A stretch of 64,000 nt of DNA, taken from Providencia alcalifaciens (lineage in GTDB: Bacteria > Pseudomonadota > Gammaproteobacteria > Enterobacterales > Enterobacteriaceae). Positions 30,692 to 39,907 of the stretch are shown here, piece after piece. How positions within the stretch are numbered: the stretch's first letter is position 1; every line of letters begins with the position of its first letter. The stretch spans positions 1,798,001-1,862,000 of the forward strand of contig NZ_OU659204.1 in NCBI RefSeq assembly GCF_915403165.1, in the 5' to 3' direction. The notes under the pieces are model-generated. The model did no database searches and was not told the origin of the DNA. It saw nothing but the letters and a program-made list of their open reading frames with translations. The translations under genes were made by a program, and so were the position numbers.

Positions 30692-30891
30692 GTATTACTC
30701 CGTGACCTGTAATGGTACAAATATAAGTGAAACCATTTCACTCCATTTCGAAACCTATTTACTGCAAATAGGGGTGCTGACACGAGCACAGCTATTATAT
30801 ACAGCAAATTTCTTAAAGCCATCGGGAGAATAAAAACTCTTTGGGCCCGGTAGAATTAAGAAACCTCTTTTAACATTGTCATTTCCATCTT

Positions 30892-31737
30892 TCAGACATT
30901 ATCAAACCGCGAATCGCGTAATGCTTCTTTGACCCGTTTCAAGTTATCTCTAAATTTTTCGCCTCGACGCAAAGTAAATCCAGTGGTTAATACATCAATG
31001 ACGGCAAGCTGTGCCATTCTGGAGACCATTGGCATGTACATATCCGTATCTTCAGGGACATCAATAATAATCGATAAGCTGGCTTCTTTGGCGAGAGGAG
31101 AACCTTCTGAGGTAATAGCGATGACCGTCGCATCATTATGGCGAGCGAGTTGCGCCATATCGACTAAGGCTTTTGTGCGTCCTGTGTGAGAAATCAACAC
31201 AATCACATCCCCCTCACTACTATTGATGCAGCTCATGCGTTGCATGACAATATCATCAAAGTATATGACTGGAATATTAAAACGGAAAAATTTATTCATC
31301 GCATCGTGGGCAACTGCCGCAGAAGCACCAAACCCAAAAAAGCTGATTTTTCGAGCTTGAGTGAGTAAATCAACAGCACGATTAATGGCATGAGTATCAA
31401 GGGTATGTTTGACATTGTCTAACCCTGCCATCGCGGACTCGAAAATCTTATGGGTATAAGTATTGACGGTGTCAGTCTCTTCAATATGGCGATTAACGTA
31501 TGGCGTGCCATTGGCAAGATTTTGAGCCAGTTTTAATTTAAAGTCAGGAAACCCTTTGGTTTCCATTTTTCGACAAAATCGGTTGACGGTAGGCTCGCTA
31601 ACGTCAGCCAGTTGGGCTAACGCCGCTATACTGAGATGAATAGCACTTTGGGGCATACCTAAAATGACTTCCGCCACTTTTTTTTCTGATTTACTCAAAA
31701 AATCGAGGCTAGTTTTCATTTGTTCTAAAATATTCAT
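30892..31737 (-). CDS. hexR: HexR, RpiR-family regulator of central carbon metabolism
   Basis: The 281-residue protein has an N-terminal HTH of the RpiR type (LAQLADVSEPTVNRFCRKM, about residues 40-58) and a SIS sugar-phosphate-binding domain (KISFFGFGASAAVAHDA; VIVLISHTGRTKALVD). HexR in gamma-proteobacteria binds 2-keto-3-deoxy-6-phosphogluconate and represses zwf and other genes of hexose catabolism. Position between divergent zwf and downstream pykA is the E. coli order. Confidence 0.95.
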   Translation of the reverse strand: MNILEQMKTSLDFLSKSEKKVAEVILGMPQSAIHLSIAALAQLADVSEPTVNRFCRKMETKGFPDFKLKLAQNLANGTPYVNRHIEETDTVNTYTHKIFESAMAGLDNVKHTLDTHAINRAVDLLTQARKISFFGFGASAAVAHDAMNKFFRFNIPVIYFDDIVMQRMSCINSSEGDVIVLISHTGRTKALVDMAQLARHNDATVIAITSEGSPLAKEASLSIIIDVPEDTDMYMPMVSRMAQLAVIDVLTTGFTLRRGEKFRDNLKRVKEALRDSRFDNV

Positions 31738-32196
31738 ATAGCAAAAGTGCCTATTTCAGCAAAAGGAGAAATATTTCTGCCATCAGAGTATGGTGGCAGA
31801 AACATCCAGATATGACTGAAAATATACTACGTGTTGGCTGTAAGCTATCTATGCACTGAGCGTAACCAATGGCTTTTTTTACGAAAATATGACCCGTATC
31901 TAATTTTCAACTTAGTAAACTCACTACATAAACCGTGATTTTCCAACAAAGCTGGAAGCATTCAGTGATAAAAAATTTTATTGCTGTCTGGGTATGCTGT
32001 ATTTTTCAGCATAAAAACTGTGACCAGCGTCATCAATATTTACTGAGCAGTAGCAAACGGGTACATTAGCAGGCAACCGATTGTATTTTTATAAAAACGA
32101 TATTCAGAACCTATCTCATTAGAGTGAAGTACGCCCTTGTTTTTTCTGGGCTCTAATCAGATAGTTTCTAAATTCCGCAGATTGAGGAGAACCAAC
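31738..32196. other. hexR-zwf divergent intergenic region
   Basis: No gene. It holds two perfect hairpins: TTTCTGCCA with TGGCAGAAA (31774-31802), close to the hexR start, and TATGCTG with CAGCATA (31993-32013). No HexR site matching TGTARTTWWAYTACA was found by eye. Confidence 0.55.
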
Positions 32197-33672
32197 ATGG
32201 CGGTACATAATGCTGCTCAAGCTTGTGACCTGATTATTTTCGGCACTAAAGGTGACCTAGCACGTCGCAAGTTACTTCCATCACTGTATCAATTGGAAAA
32301 AGCAGGTTATATCCATCCAGATACTCGTATTATCGGCGTTGGTCGTGCCCAATGGGAACGGAACGATTATGTAGAATTTGTGCAAAAAGCATTAAATGAC
32401 TTTTTGAAAGAAGAGTTAGATCCGGCGCTGTGGGAACGTTTAAGCGCACGTTTAGATTTCTGCAATTTAGATGTCAGTGAAACCGATAACTTCGTCCGTT
32501 TAGCCGATATGCTTAAACAAGACACTCAACCAGCTATCCACTATTTCGCGATGCCACCAAGCACGTTTGGTGAAATGTGCCAGGGGCTGGGTCATGCAGG
32601 GCTGAACAAGCAACCTAACCGCGTGGTAATGGAAAAACCATTAGGAACAGACTTAGCTTCATCTCAGCAGATCAACAACGAAGTGGCTAAATATTTCGAT
32701 GAAAGCCAAGTTTACCGAATTGACCACTACCTAGGCAAAGAAACGGTTTTAAACTTACTGGCACTGCGTTTTGCGAACTCACTGTTTATTAATAACTGGG
32801 ATAATCGCACCATTGATCATGTGCAGATCACCGTTGCGGAAGAAGTCGGTATCGAAGGTCGTTGGGGTTACTTTGACCAAGCTGGTCAGATGCGTGATAT
32901 GGTGCAAAACCATTTACTGCAGATCTTAACAATGATCGCTATGTCACCGCCGGCAGACTTAACCACTGACCGTATTCGTGATGAAAAAGTAAAAGTGTTG
33001 CGCTCTTTACGTCGTATTGACCACACAAACGTACGTGATAAAGCTGTACGCGGTCAATATACCGCGGGCTTTGTGCAAGGTAAGAAAGTACCGGGCTACT
33101 TAGAAGAAGAAGGCGCGAACAAGCAGAGCCAAACGGAGTCTTTTGTGGCTTTGCGTGTGGATATTGATGATTGGCGCTGGGCAGGCGTCCCATTCTACTT
33201 GCGCACCGGTAAGCGTTTACCTGCAAAATGTTCAGAAGTTGTGGTCTATTTTAAAAAGCCGGCACTGAATATTTTCTCTGAAAGTTATCAAGATTTACCA
33301 CAAAACAAATTGACCATTCGTCTACAGCCAGATGAAGGGATCGATATTGAAATTATGAACAAGGCACCAGGATTGGATCATAAACACCGTTTACAGACCA
33401 CTAAACTGGACTTGAGCTTCTCCGAAACCTTTAACCAAACGCATCTTGCGGATGCTTACGAGCGTTTATTATTAGAAGCTATGCGTGGTATTCAGGCATT
33501 GTTTGTACGCCGTGATGAAGTGGAAGAAGCGTGGAAGTGGGTAGATTCCATTATGGAAGCGTGGGCAATGGATAACGACGCGCCTAAGCCATATCAAGCA
33601 GGAACATGGGGCCCTATCGCTTCAGTGGCAATGATTGCCCGCGATGGTCGTTCGTGGAATGAGTTTGAGTAA
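32197..33672 (+). CDS. zwf: Glucose-6-phosphate 1-dehydrogenase
   Basis: First enzyme of the oxidative pentose phosphate pathway, making NADPH. Start set at ATG 32197 (GAGGAGAACCAAC upstream), giving 491 residues as in E. coli; the frame is open further upstream from 32137. The NADP loop FGTKGDLARRKLLPSL is at residues 15-30 and the active site RIDHYLGKE at residues 174-182. It is divergent from its presumed repressor gene hexR. Confidence 0.97.
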   Translation: MAVHNAAQACDLIIFGTKGDLARRKLLPSLYQLEKAGYIHPDTRIIGVGRAQWERNDYVEFVQKALNDFLKEELDPALWERLSARLDFCNLDVSETDNFVRLADMLKQDTQPAIHYFAMPPSTFGEMCQGLGHAGLNKQPNRVVMEKPLGTDLASSQQINNEVAKYFDESQVYRIDHYLGKETVLNLLALRFANSLFINNWDNRTIDHVQITVAEEVGIEGRWGYFDQAGQMRDMVQNHLLQILTMIAMSPPADLTTDRIRDEKVKVLRSLRRIDHTNVRDKAVRGQYTAGFVQGKKVPGYLEEEGANKQSQTESFVALRVDIDDWRWAGVPFYLRTGKRLPAKCSEVVVYFKKPALNIFSESYQDLPQNKLTIRLQPDEGIDIEIMNKAPGLDHKHRLQTTKLDLSFSETFNQTHLADAYERLLLEAMRGIQALFVRRDEVEEAWKWVDSIMEAWAMDNDAPKPYQAGTWGPIASVAMIARDGRSWNEFE

Positions 33673-33700
33673 TATTTTATCTTTATAAAATAGAACCATG

Positions 33701-33735
33701 AAATGGCGGGGTGGCTGAATCCCCGCCATTTTTTT
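33701..33735 (+). terminator. Terminator of zwf
   Basis: AAATGGCGGGG pairs with CCCCGCCATTT and continues in a run of seven T residues. Confidence 0.93.
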
Positions 33736-34054
33736 AGCTAATACTTTCTTCTTTATCTTTTTTTATTCTTTCCGCCATAGAAATTTCTGCTAACCATTTC
33801 ACTTCACGTTGATTAAATACTAACGTTTTTCCGTCCTGTTTTAATTCAAATGAAAGTGATGAGTTTGTGATTTTAAGCATCGGATAACTATTTAATTCAT
33901 TTATGATTTTTGGGTCGACCAATTTGATGCTTGAGTGGCGTATTGTTGGGTTATTTGGGGTTGTTTTTTGTTTTGAAAAACAGGAGGTCAATGGCATTTT
34001 AAATCCCTTCATTATGGTGTTATTGAATGAAGAGTCTGCCGTGGATCGTGACAT
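33734..34054 (-). CDS. Small protein of unknown function
   Basis: A 106-codon frame with no family I recognise. There is no signal peptide or membrane segment. The central part KLVDPKIINELNSYPMLKITNSSLSFELKQDGKTLVFNQREVKWLAEIS reads like a globular soluble domain and codon use is ordinary (parts seen at residues 44-93). The ATG at 34054 has only a weak AAAGAA site; ATG 34012 is an alternative. The stop overlaps the zwf terminator T run, which is compatible with convergent genes. Confidence 0.55.
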   Translation of the reverse strand: MSRSTADSSFNNTIMKGFKMPLTSCFSKQKTTPNNPTIRHSSIKLVDPKIINELNSYPMLKITNSSLSFELKQDGKTLVFNQREVKWLAEISMAERIKKDKEESIS

Positions 34055-34168
34055 GTTTCTTTAATAATGTGATGGTTATCGAGAAGAGTATTCATGATAA
34101 CCACCTATTATTATTCAGACTAACGCATTTGTTTAATGATGTGCTGATTTAATAAAGCACCTTCTCAA

Positions 34169-35017
34169 TTAAAGCACTAACTCACTGCGACCTGTAGCCG
34201 CCATATGAATGATGCCTTGTTCGATACGCAAACACGCCATTTTAGCTGCATCAGGAACCGATAAACCGGCTAATAATTGAGCGGTAAGCTCAGCGCCGAA
34301 TAGGTCGCCAGTGCCTTTTGGCGTGACAGGGTAACGTTTGTGGCGAATAACGGCGACATCCTGTTTAGTCACGCAAACCACTTCAATGCTTTCCTCATCA
34401 GGTTGGAAAGCGCTTGTAATAATGACCCACTGAGTGTGACCTTTGAGCAACGAGCGAGCCGCCCGGGTGGCATCGTCTAGATTGTTGATTTCTTGCCCGC
34501 TGAGTGTGGACAGTTCAAATTTGTTCGGGATAATCCCCGTCGCGAGAGGGATGACTTCATGACGATAAACATCAGCAATCGCTGGAGGAATATAAAAGCC
34601 ACTATCTTCATCACCCATGACAGGGTCGACAATGACAGGCATTTTAGGGTGTTGCTCACGTACTGAGACAAGCCAATTTGCAAGATCGTGAGCTTTATCT
34701 GGGGAACCTAAATAACCCGTTAAAATGGCTTTAACGCTGTTTAAGCTGCCGCGTTCGACGAAGCCTTGTAAATAACCGCGAAACCATTCACCGGGTAATT
34801 CCCCACCATAACAAGTGGCATAGTGAGGCGTGTTGCTTAGAATAACGGTGGGAACCGCAGCAACGCGTAATCCCTGTTTGGTCAATGCCGGCACAGCGAT
34901 GCTATTACCCACACTGCCATACACAACTTGTGATTGAATGGAGACGACATCATAAGGAAGCGGGGTGGCATCGGCGGCGTTTTGAAAGCTATTTGACGTT
35001 AGCGTAAAGGTATCCAT
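34169..35017 (-). CDS. pdxK: Pyridoxine/pyridoxal/pyridoxamine kinase PdxK
   Basis: Ribokinase-fold kinase that phosphorylates B6 vitamers with ATP. The 282-residue protein matches PdxK rather than PdxY: SIQSQVVYGSVGNSIAVPAL, VILSNTPHYATCYGG, VDPVMGDEDSG and the anion-hole motif KGTGDLFGAELTA. An AGAGAGAG ribosome-binding site precedes ATG 35017. Confidence 0.92.
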   Translation of the reverse strand: MDTFTLTSNSFQNAADATPLPYDVVSIQSQVVYGSVGNSIAVPALTKQGLRVAAVPTVILSNTPHYATCYGGELPGEWFRGYLQGFVERGSLNSVKAILTGYLGSPDKAHDLANWLVSVREQHPKMPVIVDPVMGDEDSGFYIPPAIADVYRHEVIPLATGIIPNKFELSTLSGQEINNLDDATRAARSLLKGHTQWVIITSAFQPDEESIEVVCVTKQDVAVIRHKRYPVTPKGTGDLFGAELTAQLLAGLSVPDAAKMACLRIEQGIIHMAATGRSELVL

Positions 35018-35404
35018 GACTCTCTCTTATTGGTGTTCATTATTGCTATTTTCTAACGGATAACACGATAAGAAGCGTGTTGGCGTTGATTGTCAATGGT
35101 AACTGAAAAAATTCATATTGAATGGGATGGTAACAGCATAAAAAAGGGCGATAAAAATTTTTTTGCTTAGATCTTCTAAAAATAAATGCGAAAAAAGTAA
35201 CGGAATTATTCGCAAAATAGACGCTGCGACTGTGTTGCTTAGCATATTAATGAATATTTATGCATATATGTGATGAATTCAAAAAGTGTTTGCATTCATT
35301 GACTTAATAATTTTGGCATGGTAGAAATAGCTTGAAACTAACAATTATATGAGGGTTCGGAGTAACTTGGATGGATGTCCATCCGATGAAATGAATGAGA
35401 TATC
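35018..35404. other. Intergenic DNA between pdxK and the mdtJI leader
   Basis: AT-rich DNA with no credible gene of normal size. Likely contains the divergent promoters of pdxK and mdtJI. Tiny frames at 35349-35417 (22 codons) and near 35370 precede the larger leader frame. Confidence 0.5.
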
Positions 35405-35515
35405 ATGCTTAGCGTGACTAGCATAAAGATCAGTAAGTCCCAAAGAAGATCAACACACAAGCTTTTCCTTTCCGCTATTCTTTCCAGTGAGCATCACTGG
35501 TGTGGCGCATTATAG
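35405..35515 (+). CDS. Candidate MdtU-type leader peptide upstream of mdtJI
   Basis: A 36-codon frame, ATG at 35405 to TAG at 35515, too short for routine gene calling. It encodes a basic peptide with SKSQRRSTHKLFLS in the middle and EHHWCGAL at the end. It lies about 155 bases upstream of mdtJ in what must be the operon leader. In E. coli a short ORF called mdtU occupies this place and mediates spermidine-dependent control. The ribosome-binding site is weak (GAATGAGAT). Assignment is by position and style, not by confirmed sequence match. Confidence 0.5.
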   Translation: MLSVTSIKISKSQRRSTHKLFLSAILSSEHHWCGAL

Positions 35516-35671
35516 CGTCCTTCTAGATTATTCAATTCGCTGAATAAAATCAGCATTCTTTTGTTTTTATTTGAATTTTAAACAGCTTAAAGCTTAAGCA
35601 CTAAGCTAATTGCCTTTCTATCTTGTTCAAAAAACAGGCTATGGCGAAGCTGTATCTAGAGGGATACTATA

Positions 35672-36100
35672 ATGATTTATTGGATATTTTTAGCATTAGC
35701 TATCGTGACTGAGGTCATTGGTACGTTATCAATGAAACATGCCAGTGTAAGCGGTGATTTCACTGGTATGGCAGTGATGTATGTGATGATTGCGACTTCC
35801 TATATTTTACTGGCAGTCGCGGTAAAAAAAGTGGCATTGGGTGTTGCTTATGCCATGTGGGAAGGTGTTGGTGTTCTGTTAATTACGGCGTTCAGCGTAT
35901 TGTGGTTTGGAGAATCGCTGTCACCGATGAAAGTCGGTGGATTAGTTTTTCTGATCACGGGTATTGCATTGATCAAATCAGGCACCAAAAAAGCGACTGT
36001 TAGCCAGTCAGCTCAGAAAGTAAAACAAGCAGCAAAAAACGCGGTTGATTCCGCCAAAGCCCGAGCTTTAGTGACAAATACCGCTAAATCGGAGGTGTAA
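35672..36100 (+). CDS. mdtJ: Spermidine exporter subunit MdtJ (SMR family)
   Basis: Small multidrug resistance protein with four helices; MdtJ and MdtI form a heteromeric spermidine exporter. The first 110 residues align well with E. coli MdtJ ([25 protein letters not shown]; the membrane Glu in TEVIGT is conserved). The 142-residue protein is about 20 residues longer than E. coli MdtJ, with a Lys/Ala-rich cytoplasmic tail ([19 protein letters not shown]). The gene ends one base before mdtI starts. AGAGGGA precedes the ATG. Confidence 0.93.
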   Translation: MIYWIFLALAIVTEVIGTLSMKHASVSGDFTGMAVMYVMIATSYILLAVAVKKVALGVAYAMWEGVGVLLITAFSVLWFGESLSPMKVGGLVFLITGIALIKSGTKKATVSQSAQKVKQAAKNAVDSAKARALVTNTAKSEV

Positions 36101-36101
36101 T

Positions 36102-36434
36102 ATGGCCAATCAATTTGAATGGTGGCATGCGGCATTTCTGATCCTCGCAGTGGTACTGGAAATTCTTGCCAACGTATTTTTAAAAATGTCGGATGGTTTT
36201 AGACGTTATTGGTTAGGAATTTTGTCTCTCGTCGCTGTATTAGGGGCATTTAGTGCACTGGCACAGGCAGTAAAGGGAATAGAACTGTCAGTCGCTTATG
36301 CGTTATGGGGAGCATTCGGTTTAATTGCCACAGTCGCTGCCGGTTGGATCCTGTTTAATCAACGCCTAAACTATAAAGGCTGGGGTGGGCTAGTCTTCCT
36401 GCTTATCGGTATGGTGCTGATTAAAATGTCGTAA
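36102..36434 (+). CDS. mdtI: Spermidine exporter subunit MdtI (SMR family)
   Basis: The 110-residue SMR partner of MdtJ, closely similar to E. coli MdtI ([44 protein letters not shown]). Four hydrophobic helices and the conserved membrane glutamate in VLEILANV are present. Co-translated with mdtJ. Confidence 0.94.
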   Translation: MANQFEWWHAAFLILAVVLEILANVFLKMSDGFRRYWLGILSLVAVLGAFSALAQAVKGIELSVAYALWGAFGLIATVAAGWILFNQRLNYKGWGGLVFLLIGMVLIKMS

Positions 36435-36468
36435 CAGATAATTTGCTCAACAAAGGCATATTGTCAAC

Positions 36469-36512
36469 GAAGTCATTAGGTTTTATTCAATTATATTAAA
36501 CCTAATGACTTC
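36469..36512. terminator. Long inverted repeat after mdtI
   Basis: GAAGTCATTAGGTTT (36469-36483) and its exact complement (36498-36512) form a perfect 15-bp stem with a 14-base AT loop. Placed just after mdtI, it is probably the operon terminator, though the following T content is only moderate (TAATTTTCC). Confidence 0.6.
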
Positions 36513-36960
36513 ACTTAATTTTCCTCTCTTGAATTTAATTCACTTAGTAACCGTGCATTTATGGAATATTACACTTTAAACAAACGTATAACGTTCCATT
36601 ATCAATTCATTATTATATTTCAATTTTATATTTACATTGGATTTATACCGAAAATAATAAAATGTATATTTTACAGGAAATTCTTAAAATCAGAATGCAT
36701 TTGAATTTAACTTATTTAATAATAAATTAGAGTTGAATTTAAAAATAAAAAAATCATTTAATTTCAATTGAATAATTTTGGTTGCTAAGATTTTTTCGTT
36801 GAGCAATTTATTGTTCTATTTACTTTTCAATTCTTGGTTTTGCCAATATATTTAATCCTTCTTAAGTGATATTCTTCTCTCCGCTTTTAAAAGGAATGGT
36901 TTCTATTGGATTTTACGTTGAGAATTGATAATTAATTTAAATTCTCATAATAACTAAATT
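36513..36960. other. AT-rich region upstream of the autotransporter gene
   Basis: About 450 bases of very AT-rich DNA without a credible frame. TTGAATTTAA occurs twice 24 bases apart (near 36711 and 36735). Likely holds the autotransporter promoter; the AT richness suggests H-NS silencing. Confidence 0.45.
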
Positions 36961-39306
36961 ATGCGAAAAAATATTATGAAGCTAAATAAACTAAGTCTGG
37001 CAGTGGCTGTTGGGATTTCATTATTAACGTCTCAAGGATATTCTGCGAATAATAAGCTCGAAATTGAGAAAAAAGTTGATATCGATCTTGGTTCTGGTGT
37101 TGATTCTGAAGATCTTTCGATTTCAGGTGATGGAAAGGTTATTGCGGGAAATGAAAGCTTGGATAATCGCGATTCGGGTGTATTTCGTTGGTCACAAGAC
37201 AAAGGGATCATGCATTTAGGCACGCTGAAAGCAGATAACAGCGGTCGCGCGACAACCAATGGTATATCAAAGGATGGTTCAACGATTATCGGTCATTCGG
37301 ATACAGATGATGGGCGAGGAAGTGCATATCGTTGGCGTCAAAACGGTGGCATGGTCCGTTTATCAAGTCTTCCTGATATCAATGGTACGTGGGCATCACA
37401 GGTCTCTGATGATGGAAAAGTTATCACGGGTGGTGGCACTAAAAACAATACGACAGTTGCTTTAGTTTGGAATGAGAAAAACGAAGTAACACAGCTTCAT
37501 AGCTTAAGATCAGATAACTCCGGTCGAATAATGGCGCTGGCGTTATCTGGTGATGGGTCAACCGTTGTTGGTGATTCTGATTCAGATATTGGTTATAACA
37601 GAGCATTCCGTTGGAAAAAAGAGGTAGGAACGATTGATCTAGGGACTGTTAGAACGGATAACAAAGGCAGCTCTGCGGCGAATGCGGTATCCATGGATGG
37701 CTCTGTCATTGCAGGGTATTCAGATACGGATCATAATGAAAAAACAGCCTTTATTTGGACTGCTAGCAGTCAGAAAATGAAAGGATTGGGGACTCTCAGA
37801 GCGGATGGTTCCGGTAGTTCAGGAGCAGATTTTTTGTCAAAAGATGGCAAAGTGGTCGTTGGGGATTCGGACTCTGATTATGACAGGGATTCCACAATGG
37901 TTTTCCGCTGGACTGAAAAGGACGGCATGAAAGGCTTAGGGACATTAAAGTCGGACAATTCAGGTTATTCAGAAGCTTATGATCTCTCCAGTGATGGCTC
38001 AGTAATTGTTGGAGAATCGAACACTGATTCTAATCAATATATGCAGGCTTTCCGATGGACTGAAGCAACGGGTATGGTGAATTTGGGCACGTTGCAATCT
38101 GATAACCTTGGTAACGCAACGGCGTATTCGGTATCGGATGATGGTATGGTCGTGGCTGGAACTTCAATCACAGACAGTGGTGAGAGCCATGCTGTTTTGT
38201 GGAAAATTAAGGAAGCCTCAACTAAGCCAGTTGAACCAGTTAAACCGGTCGACCCAACGAAGCCAATCGACCCAACAAAACCAATCGACCCAACAAAACC
38301 AATCGACCCAACAAAACCAGTTGGTCCAGTAAAACCGATTGACCCAATGAAACCAGTCGACCCAACCAAACCGACGATTGTAACGGTGGATGCGACCAAT
38401 AGCAGCCGCGCGATGTCTCGTACCGCGAGTCGTGGATTTGAAGTGCTCGATCTCTACCAAAATAGCTTAGAGACACTCAGTTCAAGCCGCTGCCAGTTAG
38501 GGCAGGACGACTACTGTGTCGGGCTATTTACTCAATATGACACCGTATCAAGTAATCACCGCGTGGCTACGGGGCTGAATGGAACACTGCGTTTACCAGC
38601 AGAAAACTGGACTGTTGGTGTGGCGATGAATTTTGCCAATAACACGACACTTACTAGCAATTATGATACTCGTGGTAGCAATCATCCTGGAGTGGGCGGT
38701 TATATTCGCTATCAAGAAAATCGTAATAATGAAGGTCTCTATGCAGACTTGTCGGCATCATACCTGAAACAAGGGGTAGTGATCACGCGTGATACCTTGC
38801 AAAATACGGAAGGAGGACAAGGCAACGCGACTATCAAAGGTTATCAAGCAAGCTTAAGTGCAGGTTACGGAATTTCCATTGCACCTCAGACTCAATTGCT
38901 ACCTGAAGTGGCATTGACCTATAAAGATATTAATCGCAGTGGATATTCTGAAGCGCAAAATGCGGAATTTGCTGCGCAATATGGACGTATGGGCAACAAA
39001 CGTACAAATATCGACCTTGGTATTCGAGTGGATCACCATATCAATGATGTAGTCACGTTAGATGGAAAAGTGGGTAGCGCATTTAAATTGAATAGCGACC
39101 GTGATGCGTTTACGGGGTACATACCGTACATCGGCGCTTATGCCTATGATAAAGGTTCAGAGAAAAGTGTTACTCCATACGTGGCTGCGGGGGTTAATGT
39201 GAATGTAACGAAAAACTCCACATTACGCGCCGATGCAGGATGGCAAAAAACGGATTATAACCATGATGGTGTTCAAGCAGGGTTAAGCTATTCGTACCAT
39301 TGGTGA
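36961..39306 (+). CDS. HAF-repeat autotransporter (type V secretion) surface protein
   Basis: A 781-residue protein with a signal peptide (cleavage near GYSA, residue 29). Eight HAF-type repeats of about 48 residues follow (residues 35-415), each with the pattern DGSxVVGxSDTD....AFRWT...GM..LGTL.SDNSG, which predicts a beta-propeller-like passenger. A KP(I/V)DPT linker spans residues 420-471. The last 300 residues form a classical autotransporter barrel (from MSRTASRGFEVLDLYQNSL to LSYSYHW, terminal aromatic). ATG 36976 is an alternative start. Function, possibly adhesion, is inferred from family only. Confidence 0.88.
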   Translation: MRKNIMKLNKLSLAVAVGISLLTSQGYSANNKLEIEKKVDIDLGSGVDSEDLSISGDGKVIAGNESLDNRDSGVFRWSQDKGIMHLGTLKADNSGRATTNGISKDGSTIIGHSDTDDGRGSAYRWRQNGGMVRLSSLPDINGTWASQVSDDGKVITGGGTKNNTTVALVWNEKNEVTQLHSLRSDNSGRIMALALSGDGSTVVGDSDSDIGYNRAFRWKKEVGTIDLGTVRTDNKGSSAANAVSMDGSVIAGYSDTDHNEKTAFIWTASSQKMKGLGTLRADGSGSSGADFLSKDGKVVVGDSDSDYDRDSTMVFRWTEKDGMKGLGTLKSDNSGYSEAYDLSSDGSVIVGESNTDSNQYMQAFRWTEATGMVNLGTLQSDNLGNATAYSVSDDGMVVAGTSITDSGESHAVLWKIKEASTKPVEPVKPVDPTKPIDPTKPIDPTKPIDPTKPVGPVKPIDPMKPVDPTKPTIVTVDATNSSRAMSRTASRGFEVLDLYQNSLETLSSSRCQLGQDDYCVGLFTQYDTVSSNHRVATGLNGTLRLPAENWTVGVAMNFANNTTLTSNYDTRGSNHPGVGGYIRYQENRNNEGLYADLSASYLKQGVVITRDTLQNTEGGQGNATIKGYQASLSAGYGISIAPQTQLLPEVALTYKDINRSGYSEAQNAEFAAQYGRMGNKRTNIDLGIRVDHHINDVVTLDGKVGSAFKLNSDRDAFTGYIPYIGAYAYDKGSEKSVTPYVAAGVNVNVTKNSTLRADAGWQKTDYNHDGVQAGLSYSYHW
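38220..38372 (+). repeat. 18-bp in-frame tandem repeats encoding KPIDPT linker
   Basis: About eight 18-bp units. Two copies of AAACCAATCGACCCAACA are identical and adjacent; an adjoining copy differs by one base and the rest are degenerate. Each unit adds six residues (KPIDPT) between passenger and barrel, so repeat-number change would not shift frame. Confidence 0.85.
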
Positions 39307-39345
39307 TAATAGGCAAAAAATAAATAGGTACAAAATAAATGAGTA

Positions 39346-39374
39346 AGAAAGAGGGCGTTTAGCCCTCTTTCTTC
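39346..39374 (+). terminator. Terminator of the autotransporter gene
   Basis: AAGAAAGAGGGC pairs with GCCCTCTTTCTT around GTTTA. It is symmetrical and may also serve convergent yoaB. Confidence 0.88.
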
Positions 39375-39411
39375 AAGTCTTAATCAAACTTCAAATAGTT
39401 ATCAAATAGTA

Positions 39412-39759
39412 TCAATCAATCGCGGCAACGATTTTGATCTCAACTTTATATTCAGGCTTCATCAGAGCCGCTTGAACCGTGCAACGAACAGGTGCGCTAC
39501 CCGCAACAACCCATGCATCCCACGCTTGGTTCATGCCAGCAAAATCCGCTTTATCTGCAAGAAAGATAGTCGCATCTAAAATTTTGCTTTTATCGGAACC
39601 CACACGGCCTAACATGACATCAATAGCGGCTAAGGTATCTGCGGTTTGAATAATAATATCGCCATCCAGTTTTTCTGGGACGCTAGTGTAATAGACCACG
39701 TTGTTATGGATAACAGCTTCAGACCAACGGGTATCTGGGTCAATGCGTTCAATAGTCAT
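39412..39759 (-). CDS. yoaB: RidA/YjgF-family protein YoaB
   Basis: A 115-residue RidA-fold protein. Family members such as RidA hydrolyse reactive enamines or imines; YoaB-type members have unproven substrates. The C-terminal RCTVQAALMKPEYKVEIKIVAAID includes the conserved arginine (APVRCTVQA) that anchors the substrate carboxylate in RidA. Divergent from yoaA, as in E. coli. Confidence 0.88.
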   Translation of the reverse strand: MTIERIDPDTRWSEAVIHNNVVYYTSVPEKLDGDIIIQTADTLAAIDVMLGRVGSDKSKILDATIFLADKADFAGMNQAWDAWVVAGSAPVRCTVQAALMKPEYKVEIKIVAAID

Positions 39760-39907
39760 AATTGTTCCTTATTATCAATGCTGACCAAGGATATCAGTTT
39801 GCTACTATGATGAAAATCAGTTCATTGATGAAACGATAATTAGCTCAGCAGCCATCTTGAACTCATGGTAAAGTGTGCCCATCAACGGTAAGCAATATAG
39901 GTTCGTA

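Noticed and set aside
31738..32196. HexR operator between hexR and zwf
   Set aside because: No sequence close to the HexR consensus was found by eye, although biology predicts one; a matrix scan is needed.
36469..36512. 15-bp inverted repeat after mdtI as a mobile-element end
   Set aside because: It is a simple stem-loop with a 14-base loop directly after an operon; a terminator is the simpler reading.
38034..38476. Long minus-strand frames opposite the autotransporter linker
   Set aside because: They are repeats of Trp/Val/Gly codons produced by the antisense of the KPIDPT repeats.
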